A stretch of 39,255 nucleotides of DNA from DAOTWP01 sp034435675 (GTDB lineage: Bacteria > Chloroflexota > Anaerolineae > Aggregatilineales > Phototrophicaceae), in the NCBI GenBank assembly GCA_034435675.1, contig DAOTWP010000212.1, positions 1 through 39,255 of the forward strand, in the 5' to 3' direction. Every line of letters starts with the position of its first letter. Position 1 is the stretch's first letter. The notes below the pieces were generated by a model that did no database searches, was not told the DNA's origin, and saw nothing but the letters and a program-made list of their open reading frames with translations. A program made the position numbers and the translations under genes. Shown here piece by piece: positions 33,501-39,255 of this stretch.

Positions 33501-36500
33501 GTTGTCCACCTATGCCGTCACGGTGACCAACAGCTACAACCCGAAAGGCGCCATCGGTGTCTTCAAGTTCGATGATCGCAACCGTAACGGGAGCAAAGAC
33601 CGCAACGAACGCGGGCTGCATGGCTGGGAATTCGTCGTCAAGGATCTGGACGGCAATATCGTCGCCGGTCCGCTGCTGACGGACGCGGACGGCAACCTGC
33701 TGTTCCCCGACCTGCCCATCGGCACGTATCAGGTCTGCGAAATCCTTCAGGATGGCTGGCTGCCCACCAGCGGCGAACTGTGCCAGACGGTTGTCGTCAC
33801 GCAGGACACAACCACCCCGGTGAGTTTTGCCAACTACCGCGCGGGCAGCGTGCGAGTCAACAAGTACGATGACATCAACGGCGATGGCAGCCGCCAGAGT
33901 GGCGAACCTGTGCTGATTGGCTGGACGTTTACGCTGAGCAGCGCCGGCGGCTACAGCCAGGAACTGACCACTGGCAGCAGCGGGCGGGTGGACTTCACCA
34001 ACCTTGTGCCGGGTCCATACATCCTGTGCGAAACCGCGCGCGAAGGCTGGCAGCCGGTCAGCGGTGACAACTGCCGGACGGTAACAGTCACCAGCGGGCA
34101 GCGCACAACCGTGAATGTGTTCAACGAACCCCGCGACCAGCGCGAACGCGGCGAAGTCTGCGTGCCGTTCAACTTCACGGCGGGGCAGATGGTCGAAGGG
34201 CAGTATATCGGCGGGCTGGTGCAGGTCAGCACAAGCAACGGGCAGACGATCTATGCCGCGCCGGGACAGAATCCGTTCGGCTGGGATAGCAGCCCGAAGA
34301 ACTTCCCCGGTGGGCTGATTGACCGCACCCGCGTGCATGACTACAGCTTCACGTTTGCGCCGGAGATCATCGTCACCACCTTCAGCGTGCGCGTGGTGGA
34401 CTGGGGCGATTACAACCCGGCACATGCGACGGAATGGGGCGTGCAGTTGGTGGGCACAGGCACGGGCGTGGGACCGGCGGACGGGCTGGTATTCAGCACC
34501 ACAGCCAACGGCACCCTGCCGAGCGGCATTGCCAATGCCAGCAGCGCACCGGACGGACAGCCGGGCAACCGCCGCTACGCCGTCACGGGCAGCGAACTGA
34601 CCGGCGCTGAACTCAACTTCAGCCAGAACGGCAGCAGCAGCTACACCGCCAGCCAGGCAGGCGCGGTCAGCGGCGCCACCAGCGCAGACCCGCATATCGG
34701 GCTGAGCGAACTGTGCCTGACCTACCGCCAGCGCGAAACCGAAGTCACGGTGAACAAAGAAGCGCGCACGGATGGCAGCCCGCAGGTGGGCGAACAGGTC
34801 ATCTATGAAGTGCTGCTGAACAACGAAGGCAGCTATGACGCGCAGAACGTGGTCATGACCGACGTGCTGCCCGCCGCGGTGGCATTCGTCAGCGCGGAAG
34901 TGCCGGGCGGCGTTTGCAGCTACGACGCCGATACGCACACCGTCACCTGCACGCTGGCAGTACTCGGCGCGGGCGACGAGGCAGAAGTCGTGATTACCGT
35001 AACGCTGACTGCGGCGGGCGATGTGCTGAATGAGGCATGCGCCAGCAGCGACAACAGCGCGCCAGACTGCGACGACGCCAGCATCACCGCTGCGCCGCTG
35101 GTCGGCAGCCTGACGGTGACCAAAGTGGTCGAAACCTACGGCTACGATGTGGGCGGCGAGTTTGAAATCTGTGTCAGCGGCAACGGCTTGCCCGAACCGC
35201 TGTGCCAGACGACGATGGGCGGCATGCTGACCTTCGACGACCTGCTGCCGGGTGAATACAGCATCAGCGAAAGCGACCCCGGCGCAGCATGGACGGTAGA
35301 CCCGGCGAACCGCACCCTGACCGCAGTGGTCAGCGCGGGCAGCACGGTGGACACGGGCACGATCACCAACTTCTACAACCCGCCCGCCAGCGAAACCTGT
35401 GCCGCTGCCGAAGTGCGGCTCTACCAGCCCGGTCTGGGGGATGGCAGCAACCCGCAGCCTGCGCTCAACCGCCAGGTGACGGCGAACGCGCTGGGTATCC
35501 CGCAGAACAACGACTCGTCCAGCGCGCCGATTAACTTCGTGTCGCTGGGACGCGGCGGCGTGATCGAACTGCGGCTGGACGGCGCGGTGTACGACGATGC
35601 GGGCATTGACCTGTTCTTCGTCGAAACCAGCTACGGCAGCCCGACCTGCGGCAGCTACCCCGAACGCGCCAACATCTACGTTTCACAGACGGGCGCGCCC
35701 GGCACATGGGTGCTGGTGGGCAATGTCTGCACGGATGGCGGCGTGGACTTCAACGGCGCGATTGCCTGGGCAGGCTATGTGCGCATGGAGGACTTCACCA
35801 GCTTCAACAGTGACGGCTACGACCTGGACGGCATCGCCTGCCAGCAGCCGCCCGCGCAGCCCGGCAGCATCCGCGTGACCAAGTACAACGACGTTAACGG
35901 CAGCGGCAGCCGCCAGAGCGATACCGAACCGGTGCTTTCCGGCTGGACGTTCAATGTTTATCAGGGACAAACGCTGGTCGCCGGACCGCAAACCACCGGG
36001 GCGAATGGGCAGACGACGTTTGGCAGCCTCGCGCCCGGTCAGTATCAGGTCTGCGAAGTGCAGCAGAGCGCCTGGCGCAACACCGATCCGAGCAACGGCA
36101 GCGGCTGCAAGACCGTGACCGTCCAGCCGAACGGCACGGCGAACGTCAGCTTTGGCAACCAACTGCGCACGGCGTCCATCAGCATCGAGAAAGACGCGGT
36201 TCAGAACTTCAACGAAAATGAGTTCGTGGACTTCGCATTCCTCGATTACAACAGTGTCGCCTTCATCCTGGACGATGACAGCGACGGCGCTTACCCGAAT
36301 TTCCGCGAGTTCAGCGGGCTGACCCCCGACGTGCCCTACACATTCAGCGAACAGAGCTACCAGAACAGCGGCGGCTATGGGCTGTACAGTGTGGTCTGCA
36401 CGGCGGCGGATCAGAGTGCGGTCAACTACAGCGTGACCGGTGGCAGCGTGAGCGTGACGCCCGCGCCGGGGCAGGACATCACCTGCGTGTTCACCAACAA

Positions 36501-38229
36501 GCGTCTGCCCACGCTGTTCGGGCTGAAGTACAACGACCTGGACGGCAGCGGCACACGCGATGACGGCGAACCGCTGCTGGGCGGCTGGACGCTGACACTC
36601 TATGACGCGCAGAACAACCCGGTGGGCAATCCGGTTGTGACCAGCGCGGACGGCACGGTCAGCTTCGGCGCAGTGCAGCCGGGCACTTACACGGTCTGCG
36701 AGACGTTCCAGGATGGCTGGACGAACACCGATCCGAACAGTGGCAGCGGCTGCAAGACGGCGACTGTGGGTTATCTGGGCGGCTGGACCTTCGTGTTCGG
36801 CAACCAGCAGGACATCCCCGCGCCGGTGCTGGACATTGAGGAACGCTGCGGTGCCAACGGTGCGGAGTTCCGCATTGTCAACAACGGCGGACCGATGCCC
36901 GCGCCGGAAAGCTACACACTCGACGGCGGCACGCCGGTCAGCTTCCAGCTTGACGCGGGCGCGGCAACCGACTGGATCAATGCGGGTTATGGCGCGCACA
37001 CGCTGGTGATTGGCGCTGACCTGCTGAGCAGCAGCCTGACCTGCGCTGCGCCGGTGGGCAGCCTGCAAATCACGAAAGCCGTGGTGGGCGAGGGCGCGCC
37101 GCAGGACGCCAGCTTCACGATCTGCGTCAGCGGTCCCGCGTTTGCGCAGCCGGACTGCCAGAGCTACACCGCCGGGCAGACGCGCACCTACAGCAACCTG
37201 ACACCGGGCAGCTACACCGTGTCCGAACAGGATGCCGGCGCGGACTGGACCGAACCTGCCGCGCAGGAAGTCAGCGTGACTGCCGATCAGACGGTCTATG
37301 TGACGGTGACCAACAGCTACACGCCGCCGCCACCGCCGCAGTACGGCAGCCTGACGATCAACAAGCGCGTTCAGACCGGTCTGCCGGTGGGCTTCCCGAT
37401 CTGCATCACGGGACCAAGCTATCCGGGTGGGGACTGCCAGACGATCATCCCCGGTAATCCCTACACATGGACGAACCTGCTGGTTGGCACATACACCGTC
37501 AGCGAGCCGACTCTGGCGCAGGGTTGGAGCATCGTCAGTGGTACCGGCGACGTGCAGGTTGTCGCCAACCAGACGACGAGCGTGCTGGTCGTCAACCGCT
37601 ATGACGAACCGGGCGCGGTTTGCCCGCAGGGCTACAGCCAGATGGCGCTGAACAGCACCTGGGCGAGCATCAACAAGCAGGGACCGGTGGAGGTGACGCT
37701 GGCGCTGAACCTGCCGGCTGCCACCGCAGGCTACATCGCGGGCATCAGCCGTGTGGGGCACCCGGACTACAACTGCCCCTACAGCGGCAACTCGCGCTGC
37801 ACCGACCAGCAGAACGAGGAGTTCAATATCCTGGTGGACGGGCAGTTCTACGGGTTTGTGCCGGATCATGGCAATAACCAGATCCTGCCGTTCCCGGCGC
37901 TGCCGAGCATCCAACTGCCAGCAGGTCCGCACAGCGTGACCTTCCGGCATACGCTGGTCGCGGGCAACAACCCGTATGACAGTGTGGACTTCATCGCGGT
38001 CTACTGCTATGTGGAAGCGCCCCCACCCGCGCCGGCTAACAACGAGCAGCCACCGGTGGAACAGCCGCCGGTGGAACAGCCACCCGCCGAGCAGCAGGCA
38101 GTGGAGCAGCCCGCCGCTGTTGTACCGCCCGCGGAGGAACCGCCGGTGGACGAACCACCCGTGGAAGAGCCGCCCGCGGACGAACAGCCGCCAGTGGAGC
38201 AGCCGCCCGCTGAAGGCGAAGGCGGATAA
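27589..38229 (+). CDS. Giant secreted multidomain surface protein (LamG, beta-helix, SdrD_B/SpaA-like, DUF11)
   Basis: 3,546 residues with a signal peptide (1-~38, ending TPAAAQG). Domains in order: LamG/concanavalin-like (~41-245); an unassigned beta domain (~250-480); three right-handed parallel beta-helix regions (~485-780, ~793-1205, ~1233-1690), the last two closing with a W-W-G motif (NWWGDASGP, NWWGAADGP); a cadherin-like Ig domain with DVLGND (~1731-1819); SpaA/prealbumin-like domains (~1897-1985, ~2504-2599, ~3158-3340); SdrD_B-like Ca-binding domains with DxNxDGxR loops (~1986-2181, 2758-2859, ~2974-3074); a DUF11 domain (~2384-2503); and a C-terminal beta domain (~3341-3478). A Pro/Glu-rich tail of PPVEQ-type repeats ends the protein. 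No LPXTG motif or C-terminal membrane helix was seen, so anchoring is unclear. Probable role: adhesion, aggregation or carbohydrate binding. GAGGAGAG fixes the start. Confidence 0.92.
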   Translation: MIRSSFSWRRTVTGVSLLAVLAFFVLAGAFGVTPAAAQGANNGLQFDGNDRVRITDVSNVTFGAGDSFTIEFWARIDSLAVDNVLVANRQWAGSNVNYYVEVLTSGAIQIGWDDGGNTATFQTAPVIGLSNWNHFAAVWNGSTAAIYLNGAAQAVSGSASGSPDGTAGGYELRFSGTAFPIRGALDEVRIWNTARSAAQISAAQGSCVAPDSSGLAGYWHLDAGADPQVAYDVANGANGQLGDTPGVDSADPTPVNTAPTRYAFCDPTIDTVVVVSNDTPNNWAFLLETGTTGVGQFVDGPDTPPSGMGSVNLQTPASADGMLIGKLDYAGTYLRDISRLEYSTYRTAGASEPAIALQFNIDYDLTDSNTGWQGRLVYEPYYSQTVNTGQWQTWDALADVGDGNWWGSGAVVAAVCPISNPCTWSEVLANFPNSGIHADPTLGAVLLKAGSAWAGFNGSADWLVLGIDGDVTAYDFELVSCTTVCYADAVNGDDSFSGLASAPKRSIQAAIDAVQAGGQVRVLPGSYAEVATGRMVFGAGGPHQFGLYIGPDKAGITVMGVDSGDTPITDPYAVQAFITTNATNTFGYSGVFVEGNDVTLQGLSFGDNTPYNNKTIEVIGDGFVLRYANFDTSDSGAVYISDFRSTFDVVQRYTIADNVFDDGTQIAISSGAGAFGPVSGRVISGNYFDIPDSVVALYGAYPPVSFNGAGGVPWFTYPVGGALITGNTFAPEEQYIRARGTYTEAEFDWESYWNDNSYQKAVVTLEDLPTFAVRAYSYTSGPYTLTNVRRIGGVIQPQVDIAAAGDTVLVAAGVYPENVEIDRSLTITSEDPGDLTCATPGPGANAPVLDGSGFPASGDNNGFDLAAGVTDVTIQGFEIRNYSSTFSGVGNGVRAWNSGTANITVRNNYIHDVSWNYVLVGNEAQGVHSNWTVTCNIGENGDIYGVELTNTRDSAITNNILSDGESQITLTAQGNPAVTAENILIQGNTLSSANRANLLLVTYDYGSSSGAQILRDVTIDANTISNNGRAIEAFSVGSGQVADLTISGNLFTITDPLGSGDALGLTDIRGSSLVQGNNYSISGTIGGGGTFFHFLDLEGSQTGSFVVTQNTLNGSGIGSLSVGIRLRSSLPATAVIDVTFNSITGFANGVRADALPAGLDANINQNNLVNNTVNGILNGAGVLLDGTVNWWGDASGPSGAGPGTGSDAVSTNVSFCPWLNGPFDSGGAVAGPVRNLDTNEVFCTIQAAIDDPDTLDGHTIEVNPGTYAENVVVNKNVTLQGANAGVCANNPAELSALNPARGAETFVNPASGTAFTIDPTSDNVTIDGFAVTAPIDYGVYAWNAAAPGFENITITNNRFEGLAGWGVMSGGADRSDWRISCNRFDGWSGTDKTAVWLAGNANSGLELSYNFVRGSTGVAGSRGFIVDGAVNTTIQFNEITSLTRYGVQLTNSADTVLVANNDLSNMQVGVQLLTSASGATGILDNVTVQDNTIGDVTAIAIWLANATTGGPGPGTVNNLLITGNTVIQNVGMLTSNFALIDLRFDPAASGAHGLVTISNNDVTFNGSFGSATAAYAMQVRGKAGTVNITGNSLDGGGVGGSATNPATAGLFVRVNDSAFGLLPATAEITVTFNTFTGFQNGVTVYDPVAGTYGELPAGAALNINRNSIDGNPVAGVIAGAGGEQVDGTCNWWGAADGPAPLGGGDSAVGNVDYIPFLLSSDLNGDCTDVPPLAVDDSGQAPFGVPVTVDVLGNDSGIGISVFSVSAGANQSVVNNGDGTVTYTRTGGLNAGQVIFDTFTYTIRDAEGRASTATVTVEVARLNLTSMCPPGEFRVRNPGSFDITYRWQVETSGTPSADLIAPPGDSFFNTGVGSGTVIITMPNGVQHNTKATLRNCVQVDKVVDWGEFTPDPAQTFDICLVGPQTYCQSFDSDGGAHTFQNIAPGTYTVTETPGSAWDVTLDPPTLTVEDGQLSTYAVTVTNSYNPKGAIGVFKFDDRNRNGSKDRNERGLHGWEFVVKDLDGNIVAGPLLTDADGNLLFPDLPIGTYQVCEILQDGWLPTSGELCQTVVVTQDTTTPVSFANYRAGSVRVNKYDDINGDGSRQSGEPVLIGWTFTLSSAGGYSQELTTGSSGRVDFTNLVPGPYILCETAREGWQPVSGDNCRTVTVTSGQRTTVNVFNEPRDQRERGEVCVPFNFTAGQMVEGQYIGGLVQVSTSNGQTIYAAPGQNPFGWDSSPKNFPGGLIDRTRVHDYSFTFAPEIIVTTFSVRVVDWGDYNPAHATEWGVQLVGTGTGVGPADGLVFSTTANGTLPSGIANASSAPDGQPGNRRYAVTGSELTGAELNFSQNGSSSYTASQAGAVSGATSADPHIGLSELCLTYRQRETEVTVNKEARTDGSPQVGEQVIYEVLLNNEGSYDAQNVVMTDVLPAAVAFVSAEVPGGVCSYDADTHTVTCTLAVLGAGDEAEVVITVTLTAAGDVLNEACASSDNSAPDCDDASITAAPLVGSLTVTKVVETYGYDVGGEFEICVSGNGLPEPLCQTTMGGMLTFDDLLPGEYSISESDPGAAWTVDPANRTLTAVVSAGSTVDTGTITNFYNPPASETCAAAEVRLYQPGLGDGSNPQPALNRQVTANALGIPQNNDSSSAPINFVSLGRGGVIELRLDGAVYDDAGIDLFFVETSYGSPTCGSYPERANIYVSQTGAPGTWVLVGNVCTDGGVDFNGAIAWAGYVRMEDFTSFNSDGYDLDGIACQQPPAQPGSIRVTKYNDVNGSGSRQSDTEPVLSGWTFNVYQGQTLVAGPQTTGANGQTTFGSLAPGQYQVCEVQQSAWRNTDPSNGSGCKTVTVQPNGTANVSFGNQLRTASISIEKDAVQNFNENEFVDFAFLDYNSVAFILDDDSDGAYPNFREFSGLTPDVPYTFSEQSYQNSGGYGLYSVVCTAADQSAVNYSVTGGSVSVTPAPGQDITCVFTNKRLPTLFGLKYNDLDGSGTRDDGEPLLGGWTLTLYDAQNNPVGNPVVTSADGTVSFGAVQPGTYTVCETFQDGWTNTDPNSGSGCKTATVGYLGGWTFVFGNQQDIPAPVLDIEERCGANGAEFRIVNNGGPMPAPESYTLDGGTPVSFQLDAGAATDWINAGYGAHTLVIGADLLSSSLTCAAPVGSLQITKAVVGEGAPQDASFTICVSGPAFAQPDCQSYTAGQTRTYSNLTPGSYTVSEQDAGADWTEPAAQEVSVTADQTVYVTVTNSYTPPPPPQYGSLTINKRVQTGLPVGFPICITGPSYPGGDCQTIIPGNPYTWTNLLVGTYTVSEPTLAQGWSIVSGTGDVQVVANQTTSVLVVNRYDEPGAVCPQGYSQMALNSTWASINKQGPVEVTLALNLPAATAGYIAGISRVGHPDYNCPYSGNSRCTDQQNEEFNILVDGQFYGFVPDHGNNQILPFPALPSIQLPAGPHSVTFRHTLVAGNNPYDSVDFIAVYCYVEAPPPAPANNEQPPVEQPPVEQPPAEQQAVEQPAAVVPPAEEPPVDEPPVEEPPADEQPPVEQPPAEGEGG

Positions 38230-38236
38230 CAACCGG

Positions 38237-38318
38237 CAGCAGGGGGCGAGTTTTGTCCCCTGCTGACTGCGCAGCACTGATTTAGCGCCGCCCCGGTGAG
38301 CCTGCTTGCCGGGGTGGC
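38237..38318 (+). terminator. Two hairpins after the giant gene
   Basis: CAGCAGGGG with CCCCTGCTG (38237-38265) and GCCGCCCCGG with CCGGGGTGGC (38287-38318) follow the stop codon. The stems are strong, but no T-run follows. The rest of the space to 38530 holds a CTTTGCGC-rich stretch near 38450-38470 that faintly recalls the dispersed repeat, and a possible -10 TATCCT at 38473-38478. Confidence 0.45.
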
Positions 38319-38530
38319 TGCATGCTGCTACCCTGTGTTCGCGGTGGTGGGCGTCTTTTTCGCGGGTTGCAGCACGCCGCTTTGATATGCTGCCCGCCCA
38401 GGGATGGCAGACACGCCCTGCACAAATCCACCTTGCCTGCGTCCCCGCCCTTGCGCCTTTCGCGCTTTGCGCTATCCTTTGGGACGTTTGTTTGCGCCAT
38501 CAACCTGCCTTCTATTCAGGAGAGTTCTTC

Positions 38531-39255
38531 ATGCCCAAAAAGACTTTTGGCGCTGTTGACCGCCGTGCCGTGATTCTTGCCATTACCCTGCTGGTCGTGG
38601 CGCTGCTGGCGGCTTGCGGTGGGGCAGGCTCGGTCAACCCGATCCCCAGCGATGCGGATCGCGCGGCGACCGAATTTTATGCCACCGTCGGAACCCCCAC
38701 CCAGCGCCCAACATTTACCCCCACGCCCACCCCGGTGCCGGTGGATGCGACGATTGACCTGTGCCGCACGGGCACGCCGATGACCCGCACCGCGATTTCC
38801 ACCGAGAAGACCTACGCTGCCGCGCCGCCGCTCCAGATTGACCCGGCGAAGCGTTATGTCGCCTGCTTTAACGTCAGCAGTGGTACGTTTGCCGTTGAAC
38901 TGTTTGCCGCGCAGGCGCCAATCACGGTCAATAACTTTGTCTTTTTGGCGAATGATGGCTTCTACGACAATATCGTGTTCCACCGTGTCGTGCGTGAACC
39001 CGCGCCGTTTGTTGTGCAGGCGGGTGACCCCACTGCGACCGGCAGCGGCGGACCGGGCTACCAGTGGCCCGACGAACCCAGCGCGCTGGGCTTGTCGCAT
39101 GACAGCGCAGGCATTCTGAGCATGGCGAATGCCGGTCCCAACACCAACGGTTCGCAGTTCTTCATCACGCTGGCTCCGGCGCTGCACCTGGACGGGCGGC
39201 ATGCTGTCTTCGGGCGTGTGCTGGGCGACGGCATGAGCGCGGTCAACGTGATCCA
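38531..39255 (+). CDS. Lipoprotein cyclophilin-type peptidyl-prolyl isomerase, 3' end outside the window
   Basis: 241 codons are visible; the frame runs off the right edge. AGGAG lies about 8 nt before the ATG. Residues 12-29 are a lipoprotein signal peptide with lipobox LAAC (Cys29), so the protein is tethered outside the cytoplasmic membrane. A Thr/Pro linker (~54-70) follows. The cyclophilin domain begins near residue 108 (YVACFNVSSGTFAVELFAAQAPITVNNFVFLANDGFYDNIVFHRVV), then FVVQAGDPTATGSGGPGYQWPDEP, LSMANAGPNTNGSQFFITL and LDGRHAVFGRVL. The catalytic Arg (FHRV), the Gln of VQAGD and the QFFIT core are present. Role: cis-trans proline isomerisation to fold exported proteins, plausibly including Pro-rich surface proteins like its neighbour. 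Confidence 0.94.
   Translation, partial: MPKKTFGAVDRRAVILAITLLVVALLAACGGAGSVNPIPSDADRAATEFYATVGTPTQRPTFTPTPTPVPVDATIDLCRTGTPMTRTAISTEKTYAAAPPLQIDPAKRYVACFNVSSGTFAVELFAAQAPITVNNFVFLANDGFYDNIVFHRVVREPAPFVVQAGDPTATGSGGPGYQWPDEPSALGLSHDSAGILSMANAGPNTNGSQFFITLAPALHLDGRHAVFGRVLGDGMSAVNVI

Noticed and set aside
28600..34938. A 2,112-codon open frame on the minus strand inside the giant gene
   Set aside because: Its translation is rich in Arg, His, Ala and Val without domain patterns, and it lies fully antisense to a strand with clear secreted-protein domains. Long antisense frames are expected where GC-rich codons leave few stop triplets on the other strand.
35683..38277. An 864-codon minus-strand open frame over the C-terminal part of the giant gene
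   Set aside because: Same reasoning: Arg/His-rich antisense shadow with no ribosome site or recognisable domain.
1..39255. tRNA, rRNA, integrase or transposase signatures
   Set aside because: A read of intergenic spaces found no T-arm/acceptor pattern, no rRNA-like sequence and no DDE or tyrosine-recombinase protein, so no conventional mobile element is supported.

Overview
The window reads like a Chloroflexota chromosome, most likely of the Anaerolineae type. The grounds are gene content and style, not a marker gene. GC is high throughout the genes. Several exported proteins carry Thr/Pro linkers (DUF3048 protein, LCP protein, lipoprotein cyclophilin). There is a MalT-type LuxR regulator, a LytR-CpsA-Psr protein with a LytR_C tail, a SIMPL protein and a 3,546-residue secreted protein built of beta-helix, SdrD_B-like, SpaA-like and DUF11-like domains. 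No outer-membrane protein is evident. No rRNA, tRNA, transposase or CRISPR array was seen.

Layout. Positions 1-3543 hold two paralogous TIR-domain genes, the first cut by the window edge and the second carrying an N-terminal two-helix SLATT/DUF4231-like module, followed by a small membrane-anchored HEAT-repeat gene. Positions 3656-9652 hold a gene of unknown function, a GT1 glycosyltransferase, an L,D-transpeptidase, a DUF3048 lipoprotein-like protein and surE. Positions 9893-14410 hold a ParB-like domain protein with a nested palindrome in its leader, a hemolysin III family membrane protein, an enoyl-CoA hydratase and a secreted beta-propeller/SH3b protein. Positions 14647-16803 encode a secreted decaheme cytochrome made by internal duplication of a five-heme unit, closed by a strong terminator. 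Then come, on the minus strand, an LCP cell-wall ligase, a SIMPL protein and an indoleamine 2,3-dioxygenase, the last divergent from a TetR regulator. Next is a YceI gene behind two copies of a promoter with an embedded palindromic operator, then a MalT-like LuxR regulator that is probably translated from a leaderless mRNA. The right third holds an AbrB-radical SAM-SPASM fusion gene (minus), the giant secreted protein (27589-38229) and a lipoprotein cyclophilin cut by the right edge.

Most genes appear to be single transcription units, and only a few short same-strand runs exist. The intergenic spaces are unusually rich in structure: G-rich hairpins of the AGGGGCG...CGCCCCT kind, two tandem hairpin repeats (period 83 bp and about 90 bp), an 84-bp imperfect palindrome, a 140-bp nested inverted repeat, and a dispersed repeat of about 110-140 bp present in two clear copies. 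The functional themes are envelope and surface biogenesis (L,D-transpeptidase, LCP, glycosyltransferase, giant adhesin-like protein), periplasmic or surface electron transfer (decaheme cytochrome), and signalling or conflict (TIR/SLATT pair).
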